37,857 bases of DNA from Pseudoduganella buxea. Its GTDB lineage: Bacteria; Pseudomonadota; Gammaproteobacteria; Burkholderiales; Burkholderiaceae_D. Positions within the stretch are counted from its first letter, which is position 1, and the number at the start of each line of letters is the position of its first letter. A program made the position numbers and the translations under genes. The notes beneath the pieces were generated by a model that saw only the letters and a list, made by a program, of their open reading frames with translations, had not been told where the DNA came from and did no database searches. The stretch is from contig NZ_WNKZ01000063.1 in assembly GCF_009720835.1 (NCBI RefSeq), positions 1 to 37,857 of the forward strand, given 5' to 3'. Shown here one piece after another: positions 25,953-34,363 of the stretch.

Positions 25953-27443
25953 TCAGTTGCGTGCCTGTGCCGTATTGACCGTGGTCTGTGCCGTGGCGGC
26001 ATCCCAGCCGCCGCCCAGTGCACGGATCAGCGCGACGGTGGTGACGGCGCGCTCGCCGCGCAGCTGGACGGCGCTGCGTTCGACGGACGCCAGGTTGCGC
26101 TGGGCGTCCAGCAGTTCCAGGTAGCTGGAGCGGCCGGCGGCATACAGCTTCTGGGCCAGGTCGGCCGAGCGGCGTGCCGACACGACGGCCTCCTCGATGC
26201 GCTCGGTCTGGCCGGCCAGGATGCGCAGGCCGGCCAGGTTGTCCTCGACTTCGGCAAATGCCGTCAGCACGCTCTGGCGGTATTGGCCGACCGATTCTTC
26301 CAGTGCTGCCTCGCTGCGCACGATGTTATTGCGGTTGCGGCCACCGTCAATGACGGGCATCGACAGCAGCGCGCCCAGCACCCAGGAACGGCTGCTCCAC
26401 TTGAATACGTCCGCGAACGCTGGGCCGATGCCGCCGCCACCGGCATTGAGCGACAGCGCCGGGAACATGGCCGCGCGGGCCACGCCGATGCGGGCGTTCG
26501 ACGCTTCCATCGCGCGCTGGGCGGCGGCGATGTCGGGCCGGCGCTCCAGCAGCGACGACGGCAGACCGGCGGGAATCGCCGGCAGCACACCGGCTTCCAG
26601 CAGCGGGTTGACGGCGGCCGTGAACGCGGCGGCCGGCTTGCCCAGCAGGACTGCCAGCGCGTGTTCGGCATTGGTGCGCTGGCGTTCCAGGCCGATGGCC
26701 TCGGCGCGGGCCGTGGCCAGTTCCGTCTTCGCGCGCGACAGGTCGAACTCGCCGATATCGCCCAGGTCGAAGCGGCGCTGGTTGATGTTGACGTTCTCCT
26801 GGCGCAGCCGCACCGTCTCGGCCAGGGTGGCCAGTTCGGCGTCCGTGGCCCGCAGGCGGAACCACGTCTGGGCCACGTCGGCCTGCAGCGACAGCAGCAC
26901 GGAGCGGTAGTTCGCCTCCACCGTCAGCGCGTCGGCCCGGGCCGCGGCCACGTTCGACGACACGCGGCCGAACAGGTCCACCTCATAGCTGGCCGACAGC
27001 TGGGCCGAGTAGCTCGTGCTTGGGCGCACATCGCGGCCCTGTGGCAGGCCCAGTTCCAGTGGCGACTGGCGGACGCGGTTGGCGCCGATGCCCGCGTTCA
27101 CCTGGGGCACGCGGTCCGCCTCGGCCACGCCGGCGATGGCGCGGGCCTGGCGCACGCGCGCCGTGGCCACGGCCAGGTTGGCGTTGTTGCGCGTGGCCTC
27201 GGCGATCAGCTCATTCAGGCCCGCGTCGTCGAAGGCCAGCCACCACTCGCCACGGGGCTGTTGCTCGGCCGGCTGCGCCATCTTCCAGCGCGTGCCGTCG
27301 GCCGCCGTCTTGACATCCGTGGCCTGCGACTCCTTGAAGGCGCCGGGCACTTCGATGGCGGGCTGCTTGAACTGGGGGGCCGCGCAGGCCGTCAGCAGCA
27401 CTGCCAGCAGCGGGGCCACGCCCCTTGCGATCATCGTGTTCAT
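25953..27443 (-). CDS. RND efflux outer-membrane factor (OprN/OprC/NodT type)
   Basis: A 496-residue TolC-family lipoprotein that forms the outer-membrane channel of a tripartite pump. The signal peptide ends in a lipobox-like LLTACAA. Two repeats of the TolC fold follow, with DLFGRVSSNVAAARAD, LLERRPDIAAAQRAM and YLELLDAQRNL, which are typical of the NodT/OprM group. It is the last gene of the operon and overlaps the pump gene stop by 4 bases (ATGA). In gene order it corresponds to OprC/OpcM in the Burkholderia bpeEF-oprC and ceoAB-opcM operons. Confidence 0.93.
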   Translation of the reverse strand: MNTMIARGVAPLLAVLLTACAAPQFKQPAIEVPGAFKESQATDVKTAADGTRWKMAQPAEQQPRGEWWLAFDDAGLNELIAEATRNNANLAVATARVRQARAIAGVAEADRVPQVNAGIGANRVRQSPLELGLPQGRDVRPSTSYSAQLSASYEVDLFGRVSSNVAAARADALTVEANYRSVLLSLQADVAQTWFRLRATDAELATLAETVRLRQENVNINQRRFDLGDIGEFDLSRAKTELATARAEAIGLERQRTNAEHALAVLLGKPAAAFTAAVNPLLEAGVLPAIPAGLPSSLLERRPDIAAAQRAMEASNARIGVARAAMFPALSLNAGGGGIGPAFADVFKWSSRSWVLGALLSMPVIDGGRNRNNIVRSEAALEESVGQYRQSVLTAFAEVEDNLAGLRILAGQTERIEEAVVSARRSADLAQKLYAAGRSSYLELLDAQRNLASVERSAVQLRGERAVTTVALIRALGGGWDAATAQTTVNTAQARN

Positions 27444-30400
27444 CCGTGGGTTCCTTCCATTTTCACGACGGCCAGCCCGGCCGCCGGTTTTTGTTTTTCC
27501 ATCCGTTTCGCCAGCGTCCGCAGCAGCACGTAGAACACGGGCGTCAGGAACAGGCCGAAGAAGGTCACGCCCAGCATGCCGGCGAACACCGCCACGCCCA
27601 TCGCATGGCGCATTTCCGAACCGGCGCCGCTGGAGAATACCAGGGGCAGCACGCCCATGATGAAGGCGATCGACGTCATCAGGATCGGACGCAGGCGCAG
27701 GCGGCACGATTCCAGCGCCGCTTCGACGATGCTGCGGCCATGGTCTTCCAGCTCGCGGGCAAATTCCACGATCAGGATGGCGTTCTTCGAGGCCAGGCCC
27801 ACCAGCACGAACAGGGCGATCTGCGTGAAGACGTTGTTGTCGCCACCGGTCAGCTTGACGCCCACCAGCGCGCACAGGATCGACATCGGCACGATCAGGA
27901 TGACGGCCAGCGGCAGGGTCCAGCTTTCATACTGGGCGGCCAGCACGAGGAAGACCAGCAGCACGCACAGGGGGAAGACGAAGATCATCGTGTTACCGGC
28001 CAAAATGTCCTGGTAGGTCAGGTCGGTCCACTCGTAGGTGATCCCCTTGGGCAGCGTCTCGGCCAGGATCTTCTCCATCTCGGCCTGGGCCTGGCCGGAC
28101 GAGACGCCCGGCGCGGGACCGCCATTCAGGTCGGCCGCCACGTAGTTGTTATAGCGCTGCACGCGATCCGGGCCATAGGTGTCCTTGACGCGCATCAGCG
28201 ACGACAGCGGGATCATCTCGCCCTTGGCGTTGCGCACCTTCAGCTGGGCGATCTGCTCGGGCTGGGAACGGAACTGCGCGTCCGCCTGCACCCGCACCTG
28301 GTAGGTGCGGCCGAACTGATTGAAGTCGTTCACGTACAGCGAACCCAGGTTGATCTGCAAGGTCTGGTAGATCGTCTGCAGGGGCACGCCCAGCTGCTTG
28401 GCCTTTACCCGGTCGACGTCCGCGAACAGCTGCGGCACGTTGATCTGGTAGCCGGAGAACACGCCGGCCAGTTTCGGGTTCTGCCAGGCCTTGGCCTGCA
28501 CCGCCTGCACGGCCTTGAACAGCTCGTCGTAGCCCAGGTTGCCCCGATCCTCGATCATCAGCTTGAAGCCACCCGTGGTGCCCAGGCCGTTGACGGGCGG
28601 CGGCGGCAGCACCATGACGAAGGCATCCTGCACGGCGCCCATGCGCTTGTTCATCTCGGCCGCAATGGCCTCGGCCGTGGTGTTCTTGTCGCGCCGCTTC
28701 TCGAACGGCTCCAGGCCGAGGAACACGATGCCGGCGTTCGGTGCGTTGGTGAAGCCGTTGATCGACAGGCCCGGGAAGGAAATCGAGTTCTCCACGCCGG
28801 GGATGTCCTCGGCGATTTCCGACATCTTGCGGATGACGGCGTCGGTACGGTCCAGCGAGGCGGCGTCCGGCAGCTGGGCGAAACCGATCAGGTACTGCTT
28901 GTCCTGCGACGGCACGAAGCCCGGCGGCACGGCCTTGAACATGAACAGGCCGGCGGCCGTCAGCAGCGCGTACAGCACCAGCGAGCCGCCCTTGTGGCGC
29001 AGCACGCCCTTGACGCCGTTCTCGTAGCCATGGGCCGAGCGGTTGAAGAACTTGTTGAAGCCGGCGAAGAAGCGGCCGAACACCTTGTCCATGCCGCGCG
29101 TCAGCGCATCCTTCGGTTCGTCGTGGCCCTTGAGCAGCGCGGCCGACAGGGCCGGTGCCAGGGTCAGCGACGAGAAGGCCGATATCACGGTGGAGATGGC
29201 GATTGTCAACGCGAACTGGCGGTAGAACTGGCCGGTCAGGCCGGACACGAAGGCGATCGGCACGAACACGGCGCACAGCACCAGGGCGATGGCGATGATG
29301 GGACCCGACACTTCCTTCATGGCCTGGATCGTCGCGTCGCGCGGCGTCAGGCCGTTCGAGATATTGCGCTCGACGTTCTCCACGACGACGATGGCATCGT
29401 CGACGACGATACCGATGGCCAGCACGAGGCCGAACAGCGACAGCGTGTTGATCGAGAAGCCGAAGGCCAGCATGACGGCGAAGGTACCCACCACCGACAC
29501 CGGCACGGCCAGCAGCGGGATGATCGATGCGCGCCACGTCTGCAGGAAGATGATGACGACCAGGGCGACCAGGATCACCGCCTCGACCAGCGTGTGGATG
29601 ACGGAGTCGATCGACTCACGCACGAATTGGGTCGGGTCGTACACGATGCTGTATTCGACGCCTTCCGGGAAATCTTTCGACAGTTCCTGCATGCGGGCCC
29701 GCACGTCGGTCGACAGCTGCAGCGCGTTGGCGTTCGGCGCCTCGAAGATGGGGATGGCCACGGCCGACTTGTTGTTCAGCAGCGAGCGCAGTGCGTAGGA
29801 GTTCGAGCCCATTTCCAGGCGTGCCACGTCCTTCAGCAAGGTGGTGGCGCCGTCGGCGTTGACCTTGACGACGATATTGCCGAAGTCCTCGGCGGACTGC
29901 AGGCGCCCGTGCGTCTTGACCGTCAGCTGGAAGTCGGCGTCCTTGGACGGGCCCTGGCCGATGACACCGGCCGCGACCTGCACGTTCTGTTCTCTGATCG
30001 AATCGACCACGTCGCCGGCCGTCAGGCCGCGCGCCGCCACCTTCTGCGGATCGAGCCAGACGCGCATGGCATAGTCGCCGGAACCGAACAGCTGGACCTC
30101 GCCCATGCCGTGGATACGGGCCAGCTGGTCCTTGATGTTGAGCACCGCGTAGTTGCGCAGGTACAGGTCGTCGTAGCGGCCGTCCGGGGAATTCAGGTGG
30201 ACCACCATCGTCAGGTTCGGCGAGCTTTTCACCGTCGTGACGCCGATCTGGCGCACCTCTTCCGGCAGGCGCGGCAGCGCTCGCTGGACGCGGTTCTGCA
30301 CGGCCGTTTCGGCCTGCTCGACATTGGTGCCGATGGCGAACGTCACCGTCAGCATCAGGGCGCCGTCGGACGTGTTTTGCGAGGACATGTACAGCATGTT

Positions 30401-30625
30401 CTCGACCCCGTTGATCTGCTCTTCCAGTGGCGCGGCCACGGTTTCGGCAATCACTTTCGGGTCGGCGCCGGGATACTGGGCGCGCACCACGACCGATGGC
30501 GGCACCACGTCCGGATACTCGGAGATGGGGAGCTTGAAGATGGCGATCAGCCCCGCGACGAACACGATAATCGACAGCACGGCCGCGAAAATCGGTTTGT
30601 CGACAAAGAAGCGTGAGAAGTTCAT
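27440..30625 (-). CDS. RND multidrug efflux pump, MexF/BpeF/OqxB-like
   Basis: A 1061-residue hydrophobe/amphiphile-efflux-1 family inner-membrane proton/drug antiporter. The start MNFSRFFVDKPIFAAVLSII and the ISEYPDVVPPSVVVRAQYPG and VAAPLEEQINGVENMLYMSS blocks are those of the MexF/BpeF/OqxB branch. The paired aspartates of the proton relay are in GIVVDDAIVVVENVER (TM4). The TM10 lysine region (VGLASKNAILIVEFA) is intact. Length is standard. Relatives export chloramphenicol, fluoroquinolones and trimethoprim, so a similar range is likely. The gene has AAGGAAC before the ATG and follows the adaptor by 33 bp. Confidence 0.96.
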   Translation of the reverse strand: MNFSRFFVDKPIFAAVLSIIVFVAGLIAIFKLPISEYPDVVPPSVVVRAQYPGADPKVIAETVAAPLEEQINGVENMLYMSSQNTSDGALMLTVTFAIGTNVEQAETAVQNRVQRALPRLPEEVRQIGVTTVKSSPNLTMVVHLNSPDGRYDDLYLRNYAVLNIKDQLARIHGMGEVQLFGSGDYAMRVWLDPQKVAARGLTAGDVVDSIREQNVQVAAGVIGQGPSKDADFQLTVKTHGRLQSAEDFGNIVVKVNADGATTLLKDVARLEMGSNSYALRSLLNNKSAVAIPIFEAPNANALQLSTDVRARMQELSKDFPEGVEYSIVYDPTQFVRESIDSVIHTLVEAVILVALVVIIFLQTWRASIIPLLAVPVSVVGTFAVMLAFGFSINTLSLFGLVLAIGIVVDDAIVVVENVERNISNGLTPRDATIQAMKEVSGPIIAIALVLCAVFVPIAFVSGLTGQFYRQFALTIAISTVISAFSSLTLAPALSAALLKGHDEPKDALTRGMDKVFGRFFAGFNKFFNRSAHGYENGVKGVLRHKGGSLVLYALLTAAGLFMFKAVPPGFVPSQDKQYLIGFAQLPDAASLDRTDAVIRKMSEIAEDIPGVENSISFPGLSINGFTNAPNAGIVFLGLEPFEKRRDKNTTAEAIAAEMNKRMGAVQDAFVMVLPPPPVNGLGTTGGFKLMIEDRGNLGYDELFKAVQAVQAKAWQNPKLAGVFSGYQINVPQLFADVDRVKAKQLGVPLQTIYQTLQINLGSLYVNDFNQFGRTYQVRVQADAQFRSQPEQIAQLKVRNAKGEMIPLSSLMRVKDTYGPDRVQRYNNYVAADLNGGPAPGVSSGQAQAEMEKILAETLPKGITYEWTDLTYQDILAGNTMIFVFPLCVLLVFLVLAAQYESWTLPLAVILIVPMSILCALVGVKLTGGDNNVFTQIALFVLVGLASKNAILIVEFARELEDHGRSIVEAALESCRLRLRPILMTSIAFIMGVLPLVFSSGAGSEMRHAMGVAVFAGMLGVTFFGLFLTPVFYVLLRTLAKRMEKQKPAAGLAVVKMEGTHG

Positions 30626-30658
30626 GGCTTGTTCCTTATTATTGGCGTCGGTCCCGCC

Positions 30659-31873
30659 TTACAGCGCGGCGACCTTGGCGTCTTTCTTGTCTTCGGACTT
30701 GGCGCCCGCGGCGGCGACGTCGGACGTCATCGGCACCATCTGCGGCGTGATCGGCGCGCCGGGGCGCACGCGCTGCAGGCCGTTGACGACGATCTTCTCG
30801 TCCGCCTTCAGGCCGCTGCGCACGACGCGCATGCCGTCCACCGTCGGGCCCAGCGTCACGGCGCGGTATTCGGCCTTGTTGTCTTTGCCGACGACGAAGA
30901 CGAACTTGCGGTTCTGGTCCGTGCCGACGGCGCGGTCGTTGATCAGGATGGCCTTCGACTGCGCGCTGCCGCCGCCCAGCTGGACGCGGGCGAACAGGCC
31001 CGGCACCAGGGTGCCGTCCGTATTGGCGAAGGTGGCGCGCATGCGCACGGAGCCGGTGCGGGCGTCGAGCTGGTTGTCGACGAATTCGAGCTTGCCTTCG
31101 TGCGGGAAGCCTTCCTCGTTGGCCAGGCCCACCTTGACCACCACCGGCTCGCCCTTGTGCGACTGGGCGCCGACGCGCAGGTAGGTCTCCTCGTCGCCAT
31201 CGAAGCTGGCGTAAATGCGCTCGAGCGACACGACGGAGGTCAGCACGGCCGAGCCGTCGACCAGGTTGCCCAGGGTGATTTCCGCTTTCGACACGCGGCC
31301 GTCGATGGGCGACGTGACACGGGTGTAGGCCAGGTTCAGCTTGGCCGACTCGTACTGGGCCTGGGCCGCGCGGGCGTTGGCGTCCAGTTCCTTCTGCGAC
31401 GCGGCGCGTTCGTCGAACTCGCGCTGGGCAATGGCCTTGTCGGCCAGCAGGCGCTCGGCGCGGGTCAGCTCCAGGCGGGCCAGGTCGGCCTTGGCGCGGG
31501 CCGAGGCGGCGGCGGCCTGGGCCCGGTCGGCTTCGGCCTGGTAAGGGCGCGGATCGACGACGAACAGCACGTCGCCCTTCTTCACCTGGCTGCCCGGCTT
31601 GAAGTTGACCTGGGTGATGAAGCCGGACACGCGCGAGCGGATCTCGACATGGTCGATCGCTTCCAGGCGGCCGGAGAATTCCTGCGTTTCCGCGATCGAT
31701 TTTTCCAGCACGACGGCGGCGGAGACGGGTGGACCGCCGGCGGCGGCAGGGGCCTCCGCGGCCTTGCCGGCTGCATCCTCGCAGCCGGCAAGCAGTCCGC
31801 CGGCCAGGCCGGCCACGGCCAGCGCAGCAACTATTGGTCGCACCAGTGCGGTCAATGATTTCATTTTTTTCAT
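30659..31873 (-). CDS. RND efflux periplasmic adaptor lipoprotein, MexE/BpeE-like
   Basis: A 404-residue membrane fusion protein that bridges the pump and the outer-membrane channel. The signal peptide ends in a lipobox (GLLAGC), so it is anchored in the inner membrane by lipid. Next come the lipoyl half (RVSGFITQVNFKPGSQVKKGD), the alpha-hairpin (about residues 100-165, Ala-rich) and the second lipoyl half (TRVTSPIDGRVSKAEITLGN). The beta-barrel and membrane-proximal domains follow. A ribosome site AGGGG precedes the ATG at 31873. A 215-bp gap with a palindrome separates it from the upstream hydrolase gene. Confidence 0.95.
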   Translation of the reverse strand: MKKMKSLTALVRPIVAALAVAGLAGGLLAGCEDAAGKAAEAPAAAGGPPVSAAVVLEKSIAETQEFSGRLEAIDHVEIRSRVSGFITQVNFKPGSQVKKGDVLFVVDPRPYQAEADRAQAAAASARAKADLARLELTRAERLLADKAIAQREFDERAASQKELDANARAAQAQYESAKLNLAYTRVTSPIDGRVSKAEITLGNLVDGSAVLTSVVSLERIYASFDGDEETYLRVGAQSHKGEPVVVKVGLANEEGFPHEGKLEFVDNQLDARTGSVRMRATFANTDGTLVPGLFARVQLGGGSAQSKAILINDRAVGTDQNRKFVFVVGKDNKAEYRAVTLGPTVDGMRVVRSGLKADEKIVVNGLQRVRPGAPITPQMVPMTSDVAAAGAKSEDKKDAKVAAL

Positions 31874-32049
31874 TATTCACCCCTATTTGTATGAAAATTT
31901 TTACTGAACCGAGTTTCCTTCCCGCTTCCCACCGCGTCTGCAGGAACGCAGGGCGAAAGGAGGCCCACAATGTCGCGAGGGCATGTTTTGACCACAAGGT
32001 CTGGAACCGTGCAGAAACTACTATTGGTTAAAGATATGCTGGTTTGACT

Positions 32050-32070
32050 ATATCGCCGACAAGGCGATAT
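32050..32070. promoter_or_regulatory. 21-bp palindrome between the hydrolase-like and adaptor genes
   Basis: ATATCGCC-GACAA-GGCGATAT has perfect 8-bp arms and lies 18 bp after the hydrolase-like gene stop and about 177 bp before the adaptor start. There is no T run on the minus side, so it is more likely an operator or attenuating hairpin than a terminator. Confidence 0.4.
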
Positions 32071-32088
32071 GTAAACGTTTTTATTTAT

Positions 32089-32958
32089 TTATTGGCCGAA
32101 GCCAGGCGCCGGGGTCTCCGTCCCGTCGACGCCGCGGATGAAGGCGGCGATTTCATTGAGTGCGAAATAACAGGCGCAATCGCTGCGCCCCCCCGGTTGC
32201 TCGAGCGGCGGGGGCGGCAGGCGCCGCACCGTCGTCGTGATGCCGCAGCGGATCAGCTTGGCACCATACTGCTCCGCTTCGTCGCGCAGTGGATCGTCCT
32301 CGGCCGACAGGATCAGCGCCGGCGGCAGGTTCTTCAAGCGCGACGACTGCAGCGGCGATGCATACGGGTGCGTGCGGTCGGCGGCATTGGGCAGGTAGCC
32401 CCGGTAGCCGGCGGCGCAGGTGCCTGCCACCATGTCCGCCACGGCTGCCTTGTCCGGACAGGCCGGCACTTCGCGCATCGAGCAGGTCGACAGGCCCGGG
32501 TCGAGCATCGGCATGATCAGTACCTGCCCCGTCAGGCTTGGCCCGCCGCGGTCGCGTGCCATCAGCGACACGACGGCCGCCAGGTTGGCGCCGGCCTCGA
32601 TGCCGGCCACCACCAGGCGCTTGCCGCTCCAGGCCAGCTTGGTCTTGTTCTTCTTCGCCCACAGCAGCACGGCATGCGCATCCTCCACGGCGGCCGGGAA
32701 GGGCCGCTCGGTCGCCAATGTGTAGGCCGGCGCCAGCGCCACCGTGTCCGGGCCCACCAGGCGGCTGAGGAAATCGTCCGCCTCGTCGATGCTGCCGTCG
32801 GTGAAGCCGCCGCCATGGAAGAACACCACCAGGGTGTCGCGCTTGGCGGGCGCGGGACCGGCCAGGTACAGGCGCGCGGCCAACTGGCCTTCCGCGCCCT
32901 TGACTTCGATGTCGCGCAGGACCAGGTCGTCCGGCAGCGCTGGAACAGTACCCCCCAT
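32089..32958 (-). CDS. Alpha/beta-hydrolase-fold protein with degenerate active site (LlpE-like)
   Basis: A 289-residue protein of the hormone-sensitive-lipase-like alpha/beta-hydrolase group. The oxyanion-hole motif HGGGF (48-52) is present. The nucleophile elbow, normally G-x-S-x-G, reads G-I-E-A-G (119-123), with Glu121 in place of serine. The acid region DDPLRDEA is kept, but the usual catalytic histidine motif near the C-terminus (HGF-like) is replaced by a YFALNE stretch. It is therefore probably not a serine esterase. In Burkholderia bpeEF and ceoAB operons a lipase-like gene, llpE, occupies this place upstream of the adaptor, so I infer homology. The ATG overlaps the stop of the preceding small gene (TGATG). 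Confidence 0.82.
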   Translation of the reverse strand: MGGTVPALPDDLVLRDIEVKGAEGQLAARLYLAGPAPAKRDTLVVFFHGGGFTDGSIDEADDFLSRLVGPDTVALAPAYTLATERPFPAAVEDAHAVLLWAKKNKTKLAWSGKRLVVAGIEAGANLAAVVSLMARDRGGPSLTGQVLIMPMLDPGLSTCSMREVPACPDKAAVADMVAGTCAAGYRGYLPNAADRTHPYASPLQSSRLKNLPPALILSAEDDPLRDEAEQYGAKLIRCGITTTVRRLPPPPLEQPGGRSDCACYFALNEIAAFIRGVDGTETPAPGFGQ

Positions 32959-33167
32959 CAGCGCGCGCTTTCGGGAGCGGAGGCCAGGGCTTCGGCGCCC
33001 GCCGCGGCCAGTTGGGTCCCGCCCAACACTTCGCGCTGCAGTGCGCCATAACCGGCCGCTTCCGCCCCTGCCGTCGTCGAATAGGCATCCGTCGAGACGA
33101 TGCCCGCCAGTGCCAGCAGGCACAAAGCCAGTGCCACCATCGCCAGAATTCCGTCCCGATATCCCAT
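32958..33167 (-). CDS. Small single-pass membrane protein at the head of the efflux operon
   Basis: A 69-residue protein. One hydrophobic segment (about residues 8-22, ILAMVALALCLLALAG) is followed by an Ala/Gly-rich, probably periplasmic tail (GAEAAGYGALQREVLGG). The ATG at 33167 has AAGGAG six bases upstream, a strong ribosome site. The stop overlaps the start of the hydrolase-like gene, so the two are translationally coupled. I know no family. It is the first gene after the predicted LysR-controlled promoter. Confidence 0.75.
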   Translation of the reverse strand: MGYRDGILAMVALALCLLALAGIVSTDAYSTTAGAEAAGYGALQREVLGGTQLAAAGAEALASAPESAR

Positions 33168-33222
33168 GATCAACTCCTTGTCAGTCCTGCGTGAACTGCA
33201 CCTTCCTTGATGCAGTGCAGTA

Positions 33223-33250
33223 ACTATAACTTTGAACTACAATCTGATAA
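33223..33250 (-). promoter_or_regulatory. Predicted sigma-70 promoter of the efflux operon
   Basis: On the minus strand TTATCA (33250-33245) and TATAGT (33228-33223) are 16 bp apart, predicting a start near 33216, about 50 nt before the small membrane protein. The weak -35 suits an activator-dependent promoter. Confidence 0.5.
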
Positions 33251-33269
33251 ATAGCTTAACGACGAATTG

Positions 33270-33291
33270 ATTGTTCAGATCCACGAACAAT
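33270..33291. promoter_or_regulatory. LysR-type operator between lysR and the efflux operon
   Basis: ATTGTTC-N8-GAACAAT has perfect 7-bp arms and contains the T-N11-A core of LysR-type sites. Its centre is about 65 bp upstream of the predicted efflux-operon start, the standard position of the LysR recognition-binding site. The divergent lysR gene starts about 107 bp to the right, so autoregulation is also expected. Confidence 0.75.
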
Positions 33292-33397
33292 GACTGCGGT
33301 ATTACACGGTTTAGCTGTTCAGTACGGACGGTGTGACTATCAAATGCTGAGTATCCAGACAAGAAGTGGACCGGCAAACGGACTTGGGGAGTGCGGC

Positions 33398-34363
33398 GTG
33401 AACAAACTGCAGGCAATGGAAGTGTTTATCCAGGTGGTCGACGCAGGGGGCTTTTCGCGTGCCGCCGAGAACATGCAGCTGCCCAAGGCGACCGTGTCGA
33501 CCCTGATCCAGCAGCTGGAAACGGCCCTGTCGGTCAAGCTGCTGCACCGCACCACGCGCCAGGTCACCGTGACGGCCGACGGCGCCGCCTACTACGAACG
33601 CTGCCTGCAGATCCTCACCGACGTGAAGGAGGCGGAGGAGTCGCTGTCGCGCACGCGCCTGTCGCCCAGCGGACGCCTGCGCGTCGATACCCCGACCGGC
33701 CTGTCCAGCGAAATCCTCGTGCCCGCGCTGCCCGCCTTTTTCGAACGCTACCCGGACATCCAGCTGGAACTCGGTTGCAGCGACCGGCCGGTGGACCTGA
33801 TCGAGGAAGGCGTCGACTGCGCCGTGCGGGGCGGCCACCTGGTCGACTCGACCCTGATCGCGCGGCGCATCGGCGTGCTCAATTTCCTCACCTGCGCCGC
33901 CCCCGCCTACCTGGAAAAATACGGCACGCCCCAGCACCCGCGCGACCTGGCGCGGCACCGCTGCGTCAATTACTTCTCGGCCAAGACGGGCAAGATCTAC
34001 GACTGGGATTTCAACCGGGACGGCGAACGCATCGAAGTGCCGATGCCTGGCGTGATCGCGCTGAACGACTCGAACGCCTACGTCCAGGCGGGACTGGCCG
34101 GCCTGGGCGTGATCCAGATGACGGACTACCTGCTGCACAAGCACGTGGGCGAAGGCCGCATGGTGCAGGTACTACCCGACTGGAGCACCGACCCGCTGCC
34201 CGTGCACATCGTCTATCCGCAGAACCGCCACCTGTCGGCCAAGGTGCGCGTGTTCGTCGAATGGGTCGCCGAGCTGTTCGACAGCCATCCGGCGATGCGC
34301 ATCCGCCCGCCAGCCCACGCCAGCGCCACCGCCGCCCCCACCCTGATGATGGAGACCGCATGA
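33398..34363 (+). CDS. LysR-type transcriptional regulator
   Basis: A 321-residue LysR-family regulator of the CrgA/DmlR-like type. The winged helix at about residues 1-60 carries AAENMQLPKATVSTLIQQLE and the LLHRTTRQVTVTADG wing. The effector-binding domain runs from about 90 to 295 and keeps the typical DLIEEGVDCAVRGG loop. I start at the GTG at 33398, which follows GGGGAG and yields the standard N-terminus. By position it corresponds to BpeT/CeoR/MexT-type regulators, divergent from the pump operon, with an operator between them. Its C-terminus has an extra Pro/Ala-rich tail. The ATGA overlap with the next gene suggests co-expression with the dehydrogenase. Confidence 0.92.
   Translation: MNKLQAMEVFIQVVDAGGFSRAAENMQLPKATVSTLIQQLETALSVKLLHRTTRQVTVTADGAAYYERCLQILTDVKEAEESLSRTRLSPSGRLRVDTPTGLSSEILVPALPAFFERYPDIQLELGCSDRPVDLIEEGVDCAVRGGHLVDSTLIARRIGVLNFLTCAAPAYLEKYGTPQHPRDLARHRCVNYFSAKTGKIYDWDFNRDGERIEVPMPGVIALNDSNAYVQAGLAGLGVIQMTDYLLHKHVGEGRMVQVLPDWSTDPLPVHIVYPQNRHLSAKVRVFVEWVAELFDSHPAMRIRPPAHASATAAPTLMMETA

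Noticed and set aside
27425..30616. Open frame of more than 1000 codons on the plus strand opposite the RND pump
   Set aside because: It is a mirror frame of the pump gene caused by high GC at third positions; the pump frame carries all family motifs.
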